Assembly: GCF_030247195.1 (NCBI RefSeq)
Contig: NC_080672.1
Location: forward strand, 159,161,167 to 159,225,166
Direction: 5' to 3'
Source: Topomyia yanbarensis
Lineage: Eukaryota > Arthropoda > Insecta > Diptera > Culicidae
DNA length: 64,000 nt
Shown: positions 1-11,016 of the stretch, piece after piece
Layout of the letters: the number at the start of each line of letters is the position of its first letter
How positions within the stretch are numbered: the stretch's first letter is position 1
The notes under the pieces: model-generated
Told to the model about the DNA's origin: nothing
What the model saw: only the letters and a program-made list of their open reading frames with translations
Database searches by the model: none
Translations under genes and position numbers: made by a program

Positions 1-598
1 TTGAAGTGTTCGATGAAACGTAGCTTACGGTCAAGTATAACACCAAGGTCCTTGATTGATGAAACTCGTTCTACTGGGGCAGCGCTCACTGCATACTCAA
101 ACGTAATTGGCGAGAGTATTCGTGTGAATGTGATTATGTTGCATTTCTGAATGTGTATAGCCATTCCGTTTCTATCACACCAACTCATGATTCTATCTAT
201 GTCTATCTGAAGTGCACAACAATCTACCAGAGTTGTTATGATGCGATAAATTTTCAGATCATTTGCGTACATCACATTACACGATGTCAATTCGCTGCAA
301 ATGTCATTCACAAAGAGCACGAAGAGAAGAGGTCCAAGGTGACTCCCTTGAGGTACACCCGATGTGATGTCGAATGGGTCTGAAAGTACAGTTCCAAGTC
401 GCACAGATGCACTGCGGTTTGTAAGGTACGAGAAGATCCAATTGGTCAGCCAGTCCGGAAATCCGATTCGCCTCAACTTTTCAACAGCTAGCTGATGAGG
501 AAGGCGATCGAAGGCTTTGGAGAAATCTACATACACTGCATCAATTTGTTGTCATTTCTCTAATGTATCAAACAGCGTAACCGAGCCGTACGAATTTT
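1..598 (-). pseudogene. CR1/T1/Q-like LINE reverse transcriptase fragment
   Basis: Read on the minus strand this is the middle of a non-LTR retrotransposon RT. It runs off the window's left edge on its 3' side. Visible RT blocks in order are VYVDFSKAFDRLPH, then GVPQGSHLGPLLFVLFVND, then the catalytic block, then a thumb-like IKDLGVILDRKL. The catalytic F/YADD motif reads YAND (positions 258-269), so the first catalytic Asp is Asn. There is an in-frame TGA at 552-554. Upstream EN and ORF1 parts are missing because family R sequence begins near 599. The RT blocks match those of the remnant at 18842-21739, so both belong to one CR1-like lineage (Jockey clade is the alternative). Dead copy. Homology comes from motif recognition; the clade is inference. 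Confidence 0.85.
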
Positions 599-1940
599 TT
601 AAGACATCTATGGCGATTATATACCTTGCATTTGGGACTAAGTATGTGAAGATCTTCACGACCATCCCCGATAAACTGATGTGAGTTTGTTAATTTTGAT
701 AGATGGCGATTCTTCCGGGGCACTTCCAGAACTGTCTATCAGGAGCGGATCCAGAAAAAAATTTCGGAGGGGGTCCAAAATTTCAACTTTGAAATGTTCA
801 TTGTGCAATACGTAATATGAAATACCCTTATTTAATTGAAATCAGGCTTGGTAATCGAACCTAGCTTTGAATGATTTTGAACTTGGAATGAATTTAAAAT
901 AGAAACAATTTTAAAATTTCTCAAGAACTTAAAAATTTTCGGGGGGGGGGGGGTTCGGACCCCCAAGACCCTCCCCATGGATCCGCCACTGCTGTCTATG
1001 ATGGTCAATGCGGTCGACGAGACTTCGGTTGGCCATCAGTGACCTAGAAATGCTAATGCGAGTTGTTTGACACATAGATATATTTATTTTAACGAAATTT
1101 TTACCTTTTTGCATTCATCAAGGTATCATTTTGAATCGGAATTTTCTATGTGACCGCATGCAACAACCAGCAAAACCGGAACCGTAAGTCGGGTCAGAAT
1201 TAAATTTAATAGCAGTTTACGGGGTAGTAAAAGCTTTCATTTAATTTTGTTCCAAACGGTCTAGCCATCTCCGAGAAAAAGATGTAATTGTTATTCTATG
1301 TTTGGATACTTCTGTCTGGGCCGCCGGATCCGGCGATGGCGGCCAATGTGGCCAAAGACACTTTGAATGACTGTTAGTGACCTAGAACTATAAATCCAAG
1401 CAGTTGTGATCGCATTTTACAAAAAAATCACCTTTATAAATTCATCGCAGTATCCGTTGAAATCGGAATTTTCTGCGTGATCGTACTCATCATTCTGTAA
1501 TTCCGGAACTAGAAGTCAAACCCACACAAAACTCACTAGCAGCCGATAAAAACGTTGCACCTTCCATTAAAGACTAAGTTTGCGATAATCATTTCAGAAA
1601 ATGCCGAGAAACTCATGTGGACAAATTATAACAAGATTTTCTATGTAACCGTACTCTTCAACTCGTGTCTCCGGAACCAAATGTCGGGTCAAAATAAAAT
1701 TCAATAGCAGCCGTTGTACATTTCATTTGTGACTAAGTTTGTGAAAATCGGTTCAGCCATCTCCGAGAAACCGATGTGAACATTTAGTTGACATGTCTGC
1801 ATACATACACACATACAAACACACACAAACATTTTCCAATCTCGACGAGTCGAATGGTATATGACACTCGGCCCTCCGGGCCTCGGTTAGAAAGTCGGTT
1901 TTTGGAGCAATTGCATAACCTTTCTATATGAGAAAGGCAA
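599..1940 (+). repeat. Interspersed repeat family R, copy 1
   Basis: Noncoding repeat that recurs at 6271-7325, 21740-26850, 37033-38735 and 39201-42310. Shared landmarks are repeated 'tccggaaccggaagtcggatc' and 'gaaaccgatgtgac' blocks about 330 bp apart, a CA/TA-rich tract (1797-1832), the core 'cggccctccgggcct' (about 1869-1884), and a terminus ending in 'gagaaaggcaaaa' near 1940. The copy is interrupted by the MITE at 740-991. No coding capacity is seen. The internal ~330-bp periodicity suggests the element itself arose from tandem subunits. The name R is local to this report. Confidence 0.75.
740..991 (+). mobile_element. hAT-type MITE (252 bp), CAGGAGCGGATCCA ends
   Basis: The termini are imperfect inverted repeats: left CAGGAGCGGATCCAG, right (reverse complement) CAGTGGCGGATCCATG. 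An exact 8-bp direct repeat, ctgtctat, flanks the element at 732-739 and 992-999. Eight-base duplications with CA(G)-starting ends are the hAT superfamily signature. The interior is noncoding with a run of 13 or more G near 941-953. Removing it restores an uninterrupted family R sequence. A relative lies at 22178-22403. Confidence 0.85.
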
Positions 1941-1980
1941 AAACTACTCTGTTAGCACACTGCATAGATAACGACCACCG

Positions 1981-3757
1981 CACAGTGGGGCCGGGCCGGC
2001 CAAAACCTCCAAAATTTATTGTCGATTTTCACACCTTTTATATTTTTTCTAAATGTACATTACCTAAAGCTGTATTCGCCAAATTTTTGAGTCAATCGAT
2101 TGAAAAATATAAGTGCTACATTTTTTGAACCGTACAAGGTCTTGAAAATCTGCAAGAATTTGAGTGACAAAAAGTTTTTGTTCATTCTAATTCATCTCGC
2201 TTTAATAGGTACTACAACGTTAATTTAACAACACATATAGGCGTTTCTAATAGAAAATCATCTCAGGAATTCAATGGTGTATTTAGATTTGAGAAATAAT
2301 GAGGATTTAAAAAGTTACCAATAAAATCATTATAACTATGTTGTTTAACGCGGACTTATTTACATTCAGAGTGTCATCTCTTTATCGGTAAAACCGTGTT
2401 GAAGGATCTCATCTAGTACAACTGACGTACAATTTTATCTAGTTTTCAAAAATCATAGTGCCATCTTGCGCCGTTTTGCGCCGAAAGTTGATATTTGGAC
2501 ATTTGCAAAATTAGTTTTTTCGTGGAGACGCATGGTATTTTTTGATTTCTTGAAGTTTTGCATTATTATTCACCGGTGGATTTCTTTTCTGAACACTACT
2601 TGTAAATTCAGGGTTTGGGGCGATTTCCTTGATACAAATATAAGTATGCCTTAACCGTCTTGCAAATATAACTCTTGTTTCTACATTTTCACAGTTATCT
2701 GCAGTATAGAAAAAATCAAATAAATACAAGCCAACGAGGCAAACTAACTGCAACTATTATTATATCTTTCCATGAATCCTATCTCGTTGGTATGTATTGG
2801 TCGCTAGCTTTACTGGTGACCGATGTAAAGTAAACACGTGAGTGTGAGAAATGTTCTTTTTTACTCGATTTTTAGTTATTGGCCAGTAATGCAACATTTA
2901 TTTTCAAGGGCAAACTCCCTATTGAATCTATCACAATCAACAATCAAATTCAAAATCTCCCTCAATAATTCACTTCCAAATTGGTGAGAGTTTCATGCAA
3001 AAACGCTCAGGCCTCTATTTCAAAGCATACACATACAGTGCAAAGTATAGGAAGGAATATGGTAAATGTTTTCGTACGCAAAACCAAGTCAGTAACCACA
3101 AGGAGAGATATTCATAGCATCATTGGAATTGAAAATCAATGAAAAAGTATTGTGCGGCTTAGCTGCAGTATGCATCGTATGATCAACTGTGAATAGAGCA
3201 TAGTAGAGCATGATTTAAGATCTTCATCAAAATCAAATAAACCTGTCATCTTTTAATAGCTTTGGCGATAAATATAAATAAATAAACCAATAAAAATTTA
3301 AGGCATTCTATCAAACACCTTAAGATAACTATTCTAAACGCATACGTTTATAAATAAGTAAAAAAAGAGATATGAAGGCATTATTTTTTCTACGGTGGTA
3401 TTCAGATTGGACTGAAGATCTACAAAAAAATTATAAAATTACATCATTTTTTATTCACCAGATTTCGATAAATTGGAGCCACCCTATCTAACTCGATACT
3501 AAGGACTACCCAAGGAAATCAAAATGTTTCTGTTCACTTACGAAGTATCGGTTTTGATAAGTTAATAAAATTCACTTTCGCGAAATTTAAAAAAAAAACT
3601 TTTAGAACCACCCTAGGCTGTCTAATTTTCATTTTAGCGTCCTAATTTAATCAAAATCGAGTTCAGCGCACCAAAATTACCCTTAGATGATATTTTCAGA
3701 CATTTTAAACTACTTTTGAGGTTTTGTCCAGCTTTTGTATAGAGTGGATCCACTGTG
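1981..3757. mobile_element. Candidate TIR element with CACAGTGG ends
   Basis: The left end CACAGTGGGGCC and the reverse complement of the right end CACAGTGGATCC match, and both continue to a shared CAAAACCTC about 15-30 bp further in. A 5-bp direct repeat, caccg, abuts both ends (1976-1980 and 3758-3762). The interior is AT-rich with no convincing gene. The ends are short, so this could be a coincidence of a common motif. The superfamily is not assigned. Confidence 0.42.
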
Positions 3758-3893
3758 CACCGTTTCAATCTTACCACGACGAAGATAATTGACCACACTT
3801 TCAAATCGTCTGCGCTACCAATCCTAGGGATGCGCCACATTTTCAATTCTCCCAATTCCATTCACAAGCGTACTGACGTAGATGGTTTAAACC

Positions 3894-5765
3894 GGGAAAA
3901 TGTACTTTTGCATATAAAATATTGAAAATAATCCATAAAGAATTGTAAAACGATCCTTAAAGAAGTTGTCTATGTTCCATAAAACAAAACTGAAAATCCA
4001 TAAAACAATGTGAATGATCCATAAAAAGGGGTGATTTGATCCATAGATTATGTAAAATTGAACCATAAAATGGTCGCAAAAGAGCACTAAAATAGTAATA
4101 AAAGAGCAATTAAAATCAACCAATGCCCCATAAAAATATTGGAAATGTTCCATAAAATGATACATTTTGCGCCATAAATTAACTGACATTGATCCATAGA
4201 ATATTAACAATGTACAATAAAATACGTCGATATGTTCCATAATATCGACAAAAATGTTCCACGGTATTACAAAATGGAGCAATAAAATGTCAGAAAAAGT
4301 TCCATAAATTTGATGAAAATGTTTGTTAAATAATTTTTCTTGGTCCATAGAAGATGTAAAAATGAACATTAGAAATGATTCATATATCGAACGTTAAATT
4401 ATGGTTCATGGATATTTACAAAACGATCCATAGGAAAAGAAAATGTAAAACGATCCATTAATATGTGCTTATGCATTAGAAAAAATAAATTTAATGAATT
4501 CATGCGAAATTTTATGGTAAACTGAAAAAATAAGTTGTGCTTAATAATTCTCATAACAGTGACAGTGTTTTAACAAGTGAGCTTATACTGGGAGCTAGTG
4601 TGATGCGGCTTGGCCACATATCCGAGGCCAAGGATCCGAAGCGGCGCAAAGCCGCTGAGGATCCGTTGGACGAGGCATTGATTAACCCGTATCTGGAATT
4701 GCAAGCAAACCTGTGGTCCTCTCGGTTGCCCGGTTTACTTAAACGTAGGGGCTATAGCTAGTTAAAAGCCGACTGAGCGGTAGCGAAGTCGGACAGTGCA
4801 CTAGAAAGCGATGTGGCGTAGCCACATTAGTCAGTGTTCGTGTATAAAGTGTCCATTTTCGCTTCAGATAGTTATTCAGATAGTATTTGCGACTCATGCC
4901 AGCCAATATCTGTGGTCTAATAAGTCTCAGCGCTCTAATACCATAAATACCCTGACGTTTAAAGAGTTACCATAATGATTTCAGGTTAGCTAAGGTCAGT
5001 TACCTGACTAGTGGGATACGGAAGCTTAAGTTTAACTATAATGTATGCATTGTTTGTTGTAGTTATATGCAGTGCATGTATGCATGGTTTATTGTAGTTT
5101 GACATTACAACCAAATGTAATAAACTTTATTATTAGTTCGAATAGCAAAAATTTCGCATGAATTCATTAAATTTAATTTTTTGGTGCATAAGCACATATT
5201 AATGGATCGTTTTACATTTTCTTTTCCTATGGATCGTTTTGTAAATATCCATGAACCATAATTTAACGTTCGATATATGAATCATTTCTAATGTTCATTT
5301 TTACATCTTCTATGGACCAAGAAAAATTATTTAGCAAACATTTTCATCAAATTTATGGAACTTTTCTGACATTTTATTGCTCCATTTTGTAATACCGTGG
5401 AACATTTTTGTCGATATTATGGAACATATCGACGTGTTTTATCGTACATTGTTAATATTCTATGGATCAATGTCAGTTAATTTATGGCGCAAAATGTATC
5501 ATTTTATGGAACATTTCCAATATTTTTATGGGGCATTGGTTGAATTTAATTGCTCTTTTAATACTATTTTAGTGCTCTTTTGCGACCATTTTATGGTTAA
5601 ATTTTACATAATCTATGGATCAAATCACCCCTTTTTATGGATCATTCACACTGTTTTATGGATTTTCGGCTTTGTTTTATGGAACATGGACATCTTTTTA
5701 AGGATCGTTTTTCAATTTTTTATGGATCTTTTTTGTTGTTTTAGCGGCGCAAACTTAGGGCTGCC
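3894..5765. mobile_element. Fold-back element with long subrepeat-bearing arms
   Basis: About 590 bp at 3910-4513 recurs in inverted orientation at 5147-5740, enclosing a unique ~630-bp loop. The arms consist of a degenerate motif around 'wtCCATAaaat' recurring every ~20-24 bp (for example near 3975, 3997, 4017, 4039, 4063, 4149, 4172, 4192, 4235, 4300). Long inverted repeats made of short tandem subrepeats are the architecture of Foldback (FB) elements. A 9-bp direct repeat, gtttaaacc, lies outside the arms (3885-3893 and 5766-5774), the FB TSD size, though its core is itself palindromic. Arm translations give Phe/Tyr/Trp-rich open frames that are by-products of the repeat. Confidence 0.75.
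4537..4761 (+). CDS. Unrecognised 74-codon ORF in the fold-back loop
   Basis: This frame sits in the unique loop between the arms and has a more balanced base composition than its very AT-rich surroundings. The product is hydrophilic, with a charged centre (SEAKDPKRRKAAEDPLDEAL) and a basic end (LLKRRGYS). I recognise no family. It has no homology to the arm frames. Just after the stop are two small potential hairpins: CCGACT/AGTCGG (4769-4774 with 4787-4792) and ATGTGGC/GCCACAT (4811-4817 with 4821-4827). It could be captured host coding sequence, remains of an element protein, or chance. No splice or promoter evidence was found. Confidence 0.25.
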   Translation: MLNNSHNSDSVLTSELILGASVMRLGHISEAKDPKRRKAAEDPLDEALINPYLELQANLWSSRLPGLLKRRGYS

Positions 5766-5774
5766 GTTTAAACC

Positions 5775-6270
5775 AAACATACGCAGGACTGCTTAGCTAC
5801 ACCCACAAAAACAGAAATAAAACAAGAACATCCCCACAACCTATTAACCAACACGAAAACCCCAATTCCCAATACCAATCGTTCAGACCATTGTGACATT
5901 TAAATTTACAATGTTAATGCAAAAATTCAGGTTGTTCGACATAACCGCATAATTCTAAAAAAGTAAGCATAATTTATAAATAACATCAATTACAATAACC
6001 AGATGTGCGACAGAGACAAACAAATAGAACATTTATATATTTTCACAAAAAGATCACAGACAAAAAGACAGAAAACATTGTGAGTAGACAAAAAAATTAA
6101 CAAACATATTTCAAACAAAACTTAAAAACGATCGTTTGTAGCAATCCCTGAGGAAGACAAAAATACATAGTGGAAACGTACGGTAGAATGTAAAAATCTG
6201 TAAATACTATTTTGAAGACTGCATGCCGAAAACCTTATACATAAAAATCCGACAGTCGTATACACAACCA
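5775..6270. other. A-rich tract, possible retroelement 3' remnant
   Basis: No gene is visible. The plus strand is strongly A/C-biased. Around 6150-6180 it contains 'ccctgaggaagac' followed by 'gtggaaacgtacgg', a pairing that resembles the conserved 'CTGAAGA...CGAAACGT' tail block I associate with some Penelope-like elements and SINEs. No RT or GIY-YIG coding is present, so the assignment is weak. Confidence 0.25.
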
Positions 6271-7325
6271 ATAAATGATGCAACACTAATTGAAATGAGT
6301 TCTAAATTATTTACTTACAAATTTAATTTGAACGAAGTATTGGCTCCGGAGTTATAGTTAAAAGAACCGATCACATGTGAATTTCCCCTATAAACCTTTT
6401 TGCCCTTCCGCTATAGAAAGATTGTAATCACTCTGAAAATTGACCTTTAAACAGAGGCCCGGAGGGCTGAAATTCTTATACCATTCGACTCACTTCGTCG
6501 TGTTCGGCAAATGTGTATGTGTGTGTATGTATGTGTATGTATGTAAGTAGGTGACCAACAATCGCACATCGAGTATTTGAAGATGACCGAATCGATTTTC
6601 TCAAACTTAGTCTCAAATGAAAGGTAGCTATTGAAGTTAATTCTGTTCCGACATCCAGTTCGGGGGTTTCTGGTTGAGAAGTGCGGTCATGCAATCGATT
6701 TCCGTATAAACTGCAACCACTATGATATCTAGATGATGAAAAAGCTATTAAAATGGGTGTTAAATTACTTATATTGGCAGACCTGTAGCCGCTTTGATCA
6801 CATTGGCCACCGAGGACGGTCTTGATACCCCGGAGAACTTGCCAATATTTAGAGTCAATTTCATACCTATTCTGACCGATTGGACAATGTGGTGACATGG
6901 GAATTTCTCATAGTCATAGTCTCATAGTCAATATCAGCACTATTTGTTTCTCATATAGAGAGGCATTGCTATTATTCTGAAAATCGTCAACCCAATCCAA
7001 GCCAATTTTTTACTTAAAGAGGTATTCTGAATTTTAACGGGTTACTCCCTCAGTCACCCCTGTTAAAACTCGGAATAATCCCCTCAACCACCCACCCGTC
7101 TTATCTAACCCCTCTCAGATCTCTCTCCATCACACCATTCTCGGAATATTACCCCATGCTACTTCCAACAGACCCATAACTCTCTCATTCCTATCACCTT
7201 CACCCACCAGGCATACCAAAATAATCTGGGGTGGTGGCTCTGGGGTTCTTATCCCCCTCACACACCCACCCTCGCATGTCAAAATAAGTTGAAAACGAGA
7301 TGCCATTGAACTAATGCTGATTAAG
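6271..7325 (-). repeat. Interspersed repeat family R, copy 2
   Basis: Inverted relative to copy 1. It contains a diverged 'tgcccttccgctatagaaag' terminus near 6400, the 'ggcccggagggc' core (6454-6468), a TG/TA-rich tract (6511-6548), 'cttagtctcaaatgaaagg' (about 6607-6625) and the far terminus 'aactaatgctgattaagctaa' (about 7309-7331), also present at 38167-38187. Part of the family lies left of 6400, so the boundary structure is compound. Noncoding. Confidence 0.65.
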
Positions 7326-9648
7326 CTAATTAAGGATGATATATTTTTGTTTCAGTCTTTCAGCGACACGGAGCTCATCAAGTTCGTGGATGGCGAGTAT
7401 AGCATTGCAATTTTTTTTTGAAAATGTCAAAATTTTGTGACAAATGTCAAAGATCTTAAAGTTCATGATGTCCCAAAACTCCAACTTCCCTAATTTTTCG
7501 AGAAACAAAAATGTCTCTATTGAAATGCTTAGAATATTTTCTTCAAAATATGGTACACCCAAAACGCGAACCGTATGAATTACATGCGAATGAGCGTGAT
7601 TCCAATGAGAATTTTGCATTATAACTGGTATAATGCATAGAAAGCGATATTGGTCCAGGACAAAAATGCATTAAATGGCGATTACACCACAGAAACTTAC
7701 ACAAACCCACAGTTGGGAATGTATTAGTGAATTTAACGATATCGGAGTATTAGTATTAAAATGACTCCGCACTAATACACACGTACAGGACATCTCTACT
7801 GGGATACATGTGCGCTCTGAAAATACTAATACACGCTCAAGGACCTGTTTCCATTTCGCCTTTCTACTGATCACATGCTGCATATTGGAGAGAACAGTTT
7901 ATAGCATCATCAAATTGAAGAGGGAGGATGATGATTATGTGTTGATTTTATGTTGAGCTTTCGGCGTTCTCTCAACCCTAAATTTACTAGCTTCAGCTTT
8001 ACTATTTCTAGCCACATTCTAGCCACTAAATTTTAATAATGATTAATGATTATTTAAGCGCACTATACGCAGGAGAAAGTTACCTACATGGGAACATTGG
8101 ACCAACAAGTTTCAACATTTGTCTGATAGAAGCCATCCGCCAATCATTTCTGTCATTCCTCATATCAACAGAACTTTCTGTTGATATCATATCAGTATTT
8201 CGCAGTAAAAGTATTTAAGATGACATGGTTTTGCACAGTTACTCATTTCAGTTTGTATTATTTTCCGAACATGCGAATCCAGCGCACATCATCGCCCTGG
8301 TCAACGATCATCGCAAACCAATCTGAGCACAAATCATATTCTTCCACTCTTCTCTGAAGCATAGAATGAGAGCGCGATGATACTTTCGCGTGTAATTTAT
8401 TGTTCATTGTTACAAATGAACATAGTACAATGAATTAAGTCTCTTGTCTAGTCAAATAACTAAATAACTTTCCCTAATGTTATTTCTATCAGCACTAATA
8501 CTTTTTTGTATGTTCATCGTAATAAGCATGTTTGTTTACTTTGTATGATAGGTAGCCGCTAGCATGTTCGATTGGTAGATTTGGCTTCACTGTCGATGCT
8601 CCCTTTATATAACCAACGCCATTGTTATGTACATTTCAAATTTTATAATGAACATTTCACAATTGCACCACTAGGTGGATTAAAACGGTTTTCTTACTAC
8701 ACTGCCTTCATTATAATTAAACTTTTACGCTCATTTGCGGTATCAAATTTTTACTGACTCGTTGCTACTCGCACAAGGGCTAAAATTTTCATGTCTGTAA
8801 TTGTATCCCTTTGGTTTGCTGTATTCTTTTGCGTATCTCCTGGTAAATTGAACCGAATACGGAAAGGGGCGCGATGGCGTTGGCAAATAAAAACAATGCG
8901 TAAGGCATATTCCGAAAAGTGGCGTTCTTACTATACAAAAACGGGCGAGACGGGTTGTTGCAGAATTTCAAAGTATCACGAAAGTAGGCGAACCATGTCA
9001 AGTACAAGATGACGACCGAGATGTAATGTGTAGTGCGGTTTTCCCTCGTCATGAGTTTTCCTGGTTAGCCCTGCTTTGATATAAGTATTTACCTACACGC
9101 TTTTCCTCTACTCGCAACGGTGCGATTCAGACAAAGTATCATGTTCATTATTATTTTATGGTATATTCAATGTGTGGATCTGCTATGCGTTACCATCTTA
9201 CGGATTCTACATTAGGAAATGTGTGTCTGTGTAAAATAGGTATGTGTGTCCCACTGATCTCGGTCGGAAACCACAAGCGAGATTTTCCGTTCAAGGTAAG
9301 AGAGCCATGCAAACGGAATTATTTAATTTTATTGTTATGACATAAGCCAAAACCTAACAGCTGTAACAAGTTATTATTTTTGTATGTATTATAACGCACA
9401 CTAGTCCTGTACACTGCACTATTAAAATAAACTAAAAAAATCATCGTGCATTGCAATGACGTCAGATCAAAATTAATACGCCATGGTGTTCACACGTCCG
9501 CAAAAAAAGTCCACCACTGGGCACACTCGAGTGACAGAGAGACAACAAGTTTAGACTCGGTTCAATTCCACTCGCTTTGGTAACATTTACTATGTGTACA
9601 AATAGGAACCAGAATCAGAATCCACGCACTCTAGTGAAAGAAAAAAAT
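7326..9648. other. No gene identified; AT-rich with fragmentary repeats
   Basis: Open frames here are short and have no recognisable motifs. Small visible items are a perfect 11-bp-arm hairpin atatcaacaga/tctgttgatat at 8162-8187, and an isolated family R-type edge, 'caccactaggtggattaaaacgg', at about 8665-8690. Confidence 0.6.
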
Positions 9649-9869
9649 ATATCTCGACAAACATATGATTAGGGCTCAGAAGACCAAATATCTAAATTTA
9701 CTTTGAGGAAAAATTCAGGAGAAAACGCACAAGCACGATGCATAGCAGTCAACGAAAGAGAAATTTTTTCTCTTTTGTTTGCTGTCAACGACTGTTCGTC
9801 CGGAATTTCCTCCCAAATTGAATTTTGACAGTTGGCTTTTGAACCCTAATCATATGTTTGGCGAGATAT
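9649..9869. mobile_element. Palindromic MITE, TCTCGACAAACATATGATTA family, copy 1
   Basis: The left end near 9649 (ATATCTCGACAAACATATGA, then TTAGGGCTC) is the reverse complement, with few mismatches, of the right end (GAGCCC-like, TAATCATATGTTTGGCGAGATAT). The interior also folds back: 'gaaagagaaattttttctctttt' lies near the middle. About 220 bp, noncoding. A second copy with matching termini and interior is at 30375-30601. TSD not resolved, so the superfamily is not assigned. Confidence 0.7.
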
Positions 9870-11016
9870 CTAGTTGATACATTCACGCTTCGTCCGTACA
9901 CATCTTAGAAGAACCAACTCCTACGAACGACCGGTCACGCTATTTAAAATTAGCCAACAGAAAACTTATTTATACATGACATTGAATGTTAAATGCAAGC
10001 CTATGTACCATTATGAAAATAAAAGGCCATACATTATTGTTGGAAGGCCCATAAGGTTGCCACCCCTCCGGGTTTGATCCGGAGAGCGATCTCCGTGCAT
10101 TCAGGTTTTACACCAATTTCTCCGGGTTTGGTGCGAAGAAGCATAATTTCAGTTTTTTAAGTATTGTATTCTTTACAAGATATTTAAAAAGTCTAAGTTA
10201 ACTATTACTCTGGTTCAGATTTTTTTTTGCCCGACTAACCCTTCGTTTCAAAGTGGCGAAGATGAGTTCACCAAATAATAGTGATTTCTTTCATAAAGCA
10301 GTAAAAAAGGAAAAATAAATCAAATTTACTACAAATGAAGGAAAGTTATATTTCGCTATTTGCTACAATTGAAGTGTTGCATCTCACTAAGTCGTTAAAA
10401 ATTACAGACACTTTATACACAGACTAGCGAAGTGTCAAAAAGTACAGCCAATCGGACTATCAAAAAGTGTAGCCAAACGAGCATGAGGGTATTGAGAGAG
10501 GAAGTAAAGGGGGAAGTCCAGGCAAAGCGTATAGGATCTTCTGTGATGCCAGGAAATGTTCATGGTTGCTAGTTTTACTGTTTTTATCTTTGCCAGAGTG
10601 TGTATAAAGTGTCTGTACTCAAAATGGTGTAAAAAAGTTATTTTGCTGCAATTTTAATAAATGCTTGGTTAGTGTTGTTTATCACCAGCTGCACCAGATA
10701 TGGCAGTTTTGTTCTAATCCAACTGTTTAGGTCATAACTCTCCGAGCTCTCGATCGAAGCAGTTCGTTTTCTGGTGCTGTGCATAAAGTGAACAAGAATA
10801 AATTGTCAGTGAAGGTCAACCATTGTTCGAGGCAGTCTTTGTTCGCCGGTGCCCAGGCTGGTGAAGTGAATACCAGAATAGCCGGAATCGCCGCTATATA
10901 AGCTAAGTATTTTTTTTTCTTTCATTTCCCCTTCCCCGATCGGTCTCTACTTCTGCCCTTTCCCCTGAATATAAGTTTCATCTCTCGTTTACACCACGTG
11001 TTATCCTCGTGCCTAA

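Noticed and set aside
3887..5796. 160- and 139-codon Phe/Tyr/Trp-rich open frames in the fold-back arms
   Set aside because: They are the same repeat read on opposite strands. Their residue pattern follows the ~22-bp unit, and neither has a domain, start context or conservation beyond the repeat.
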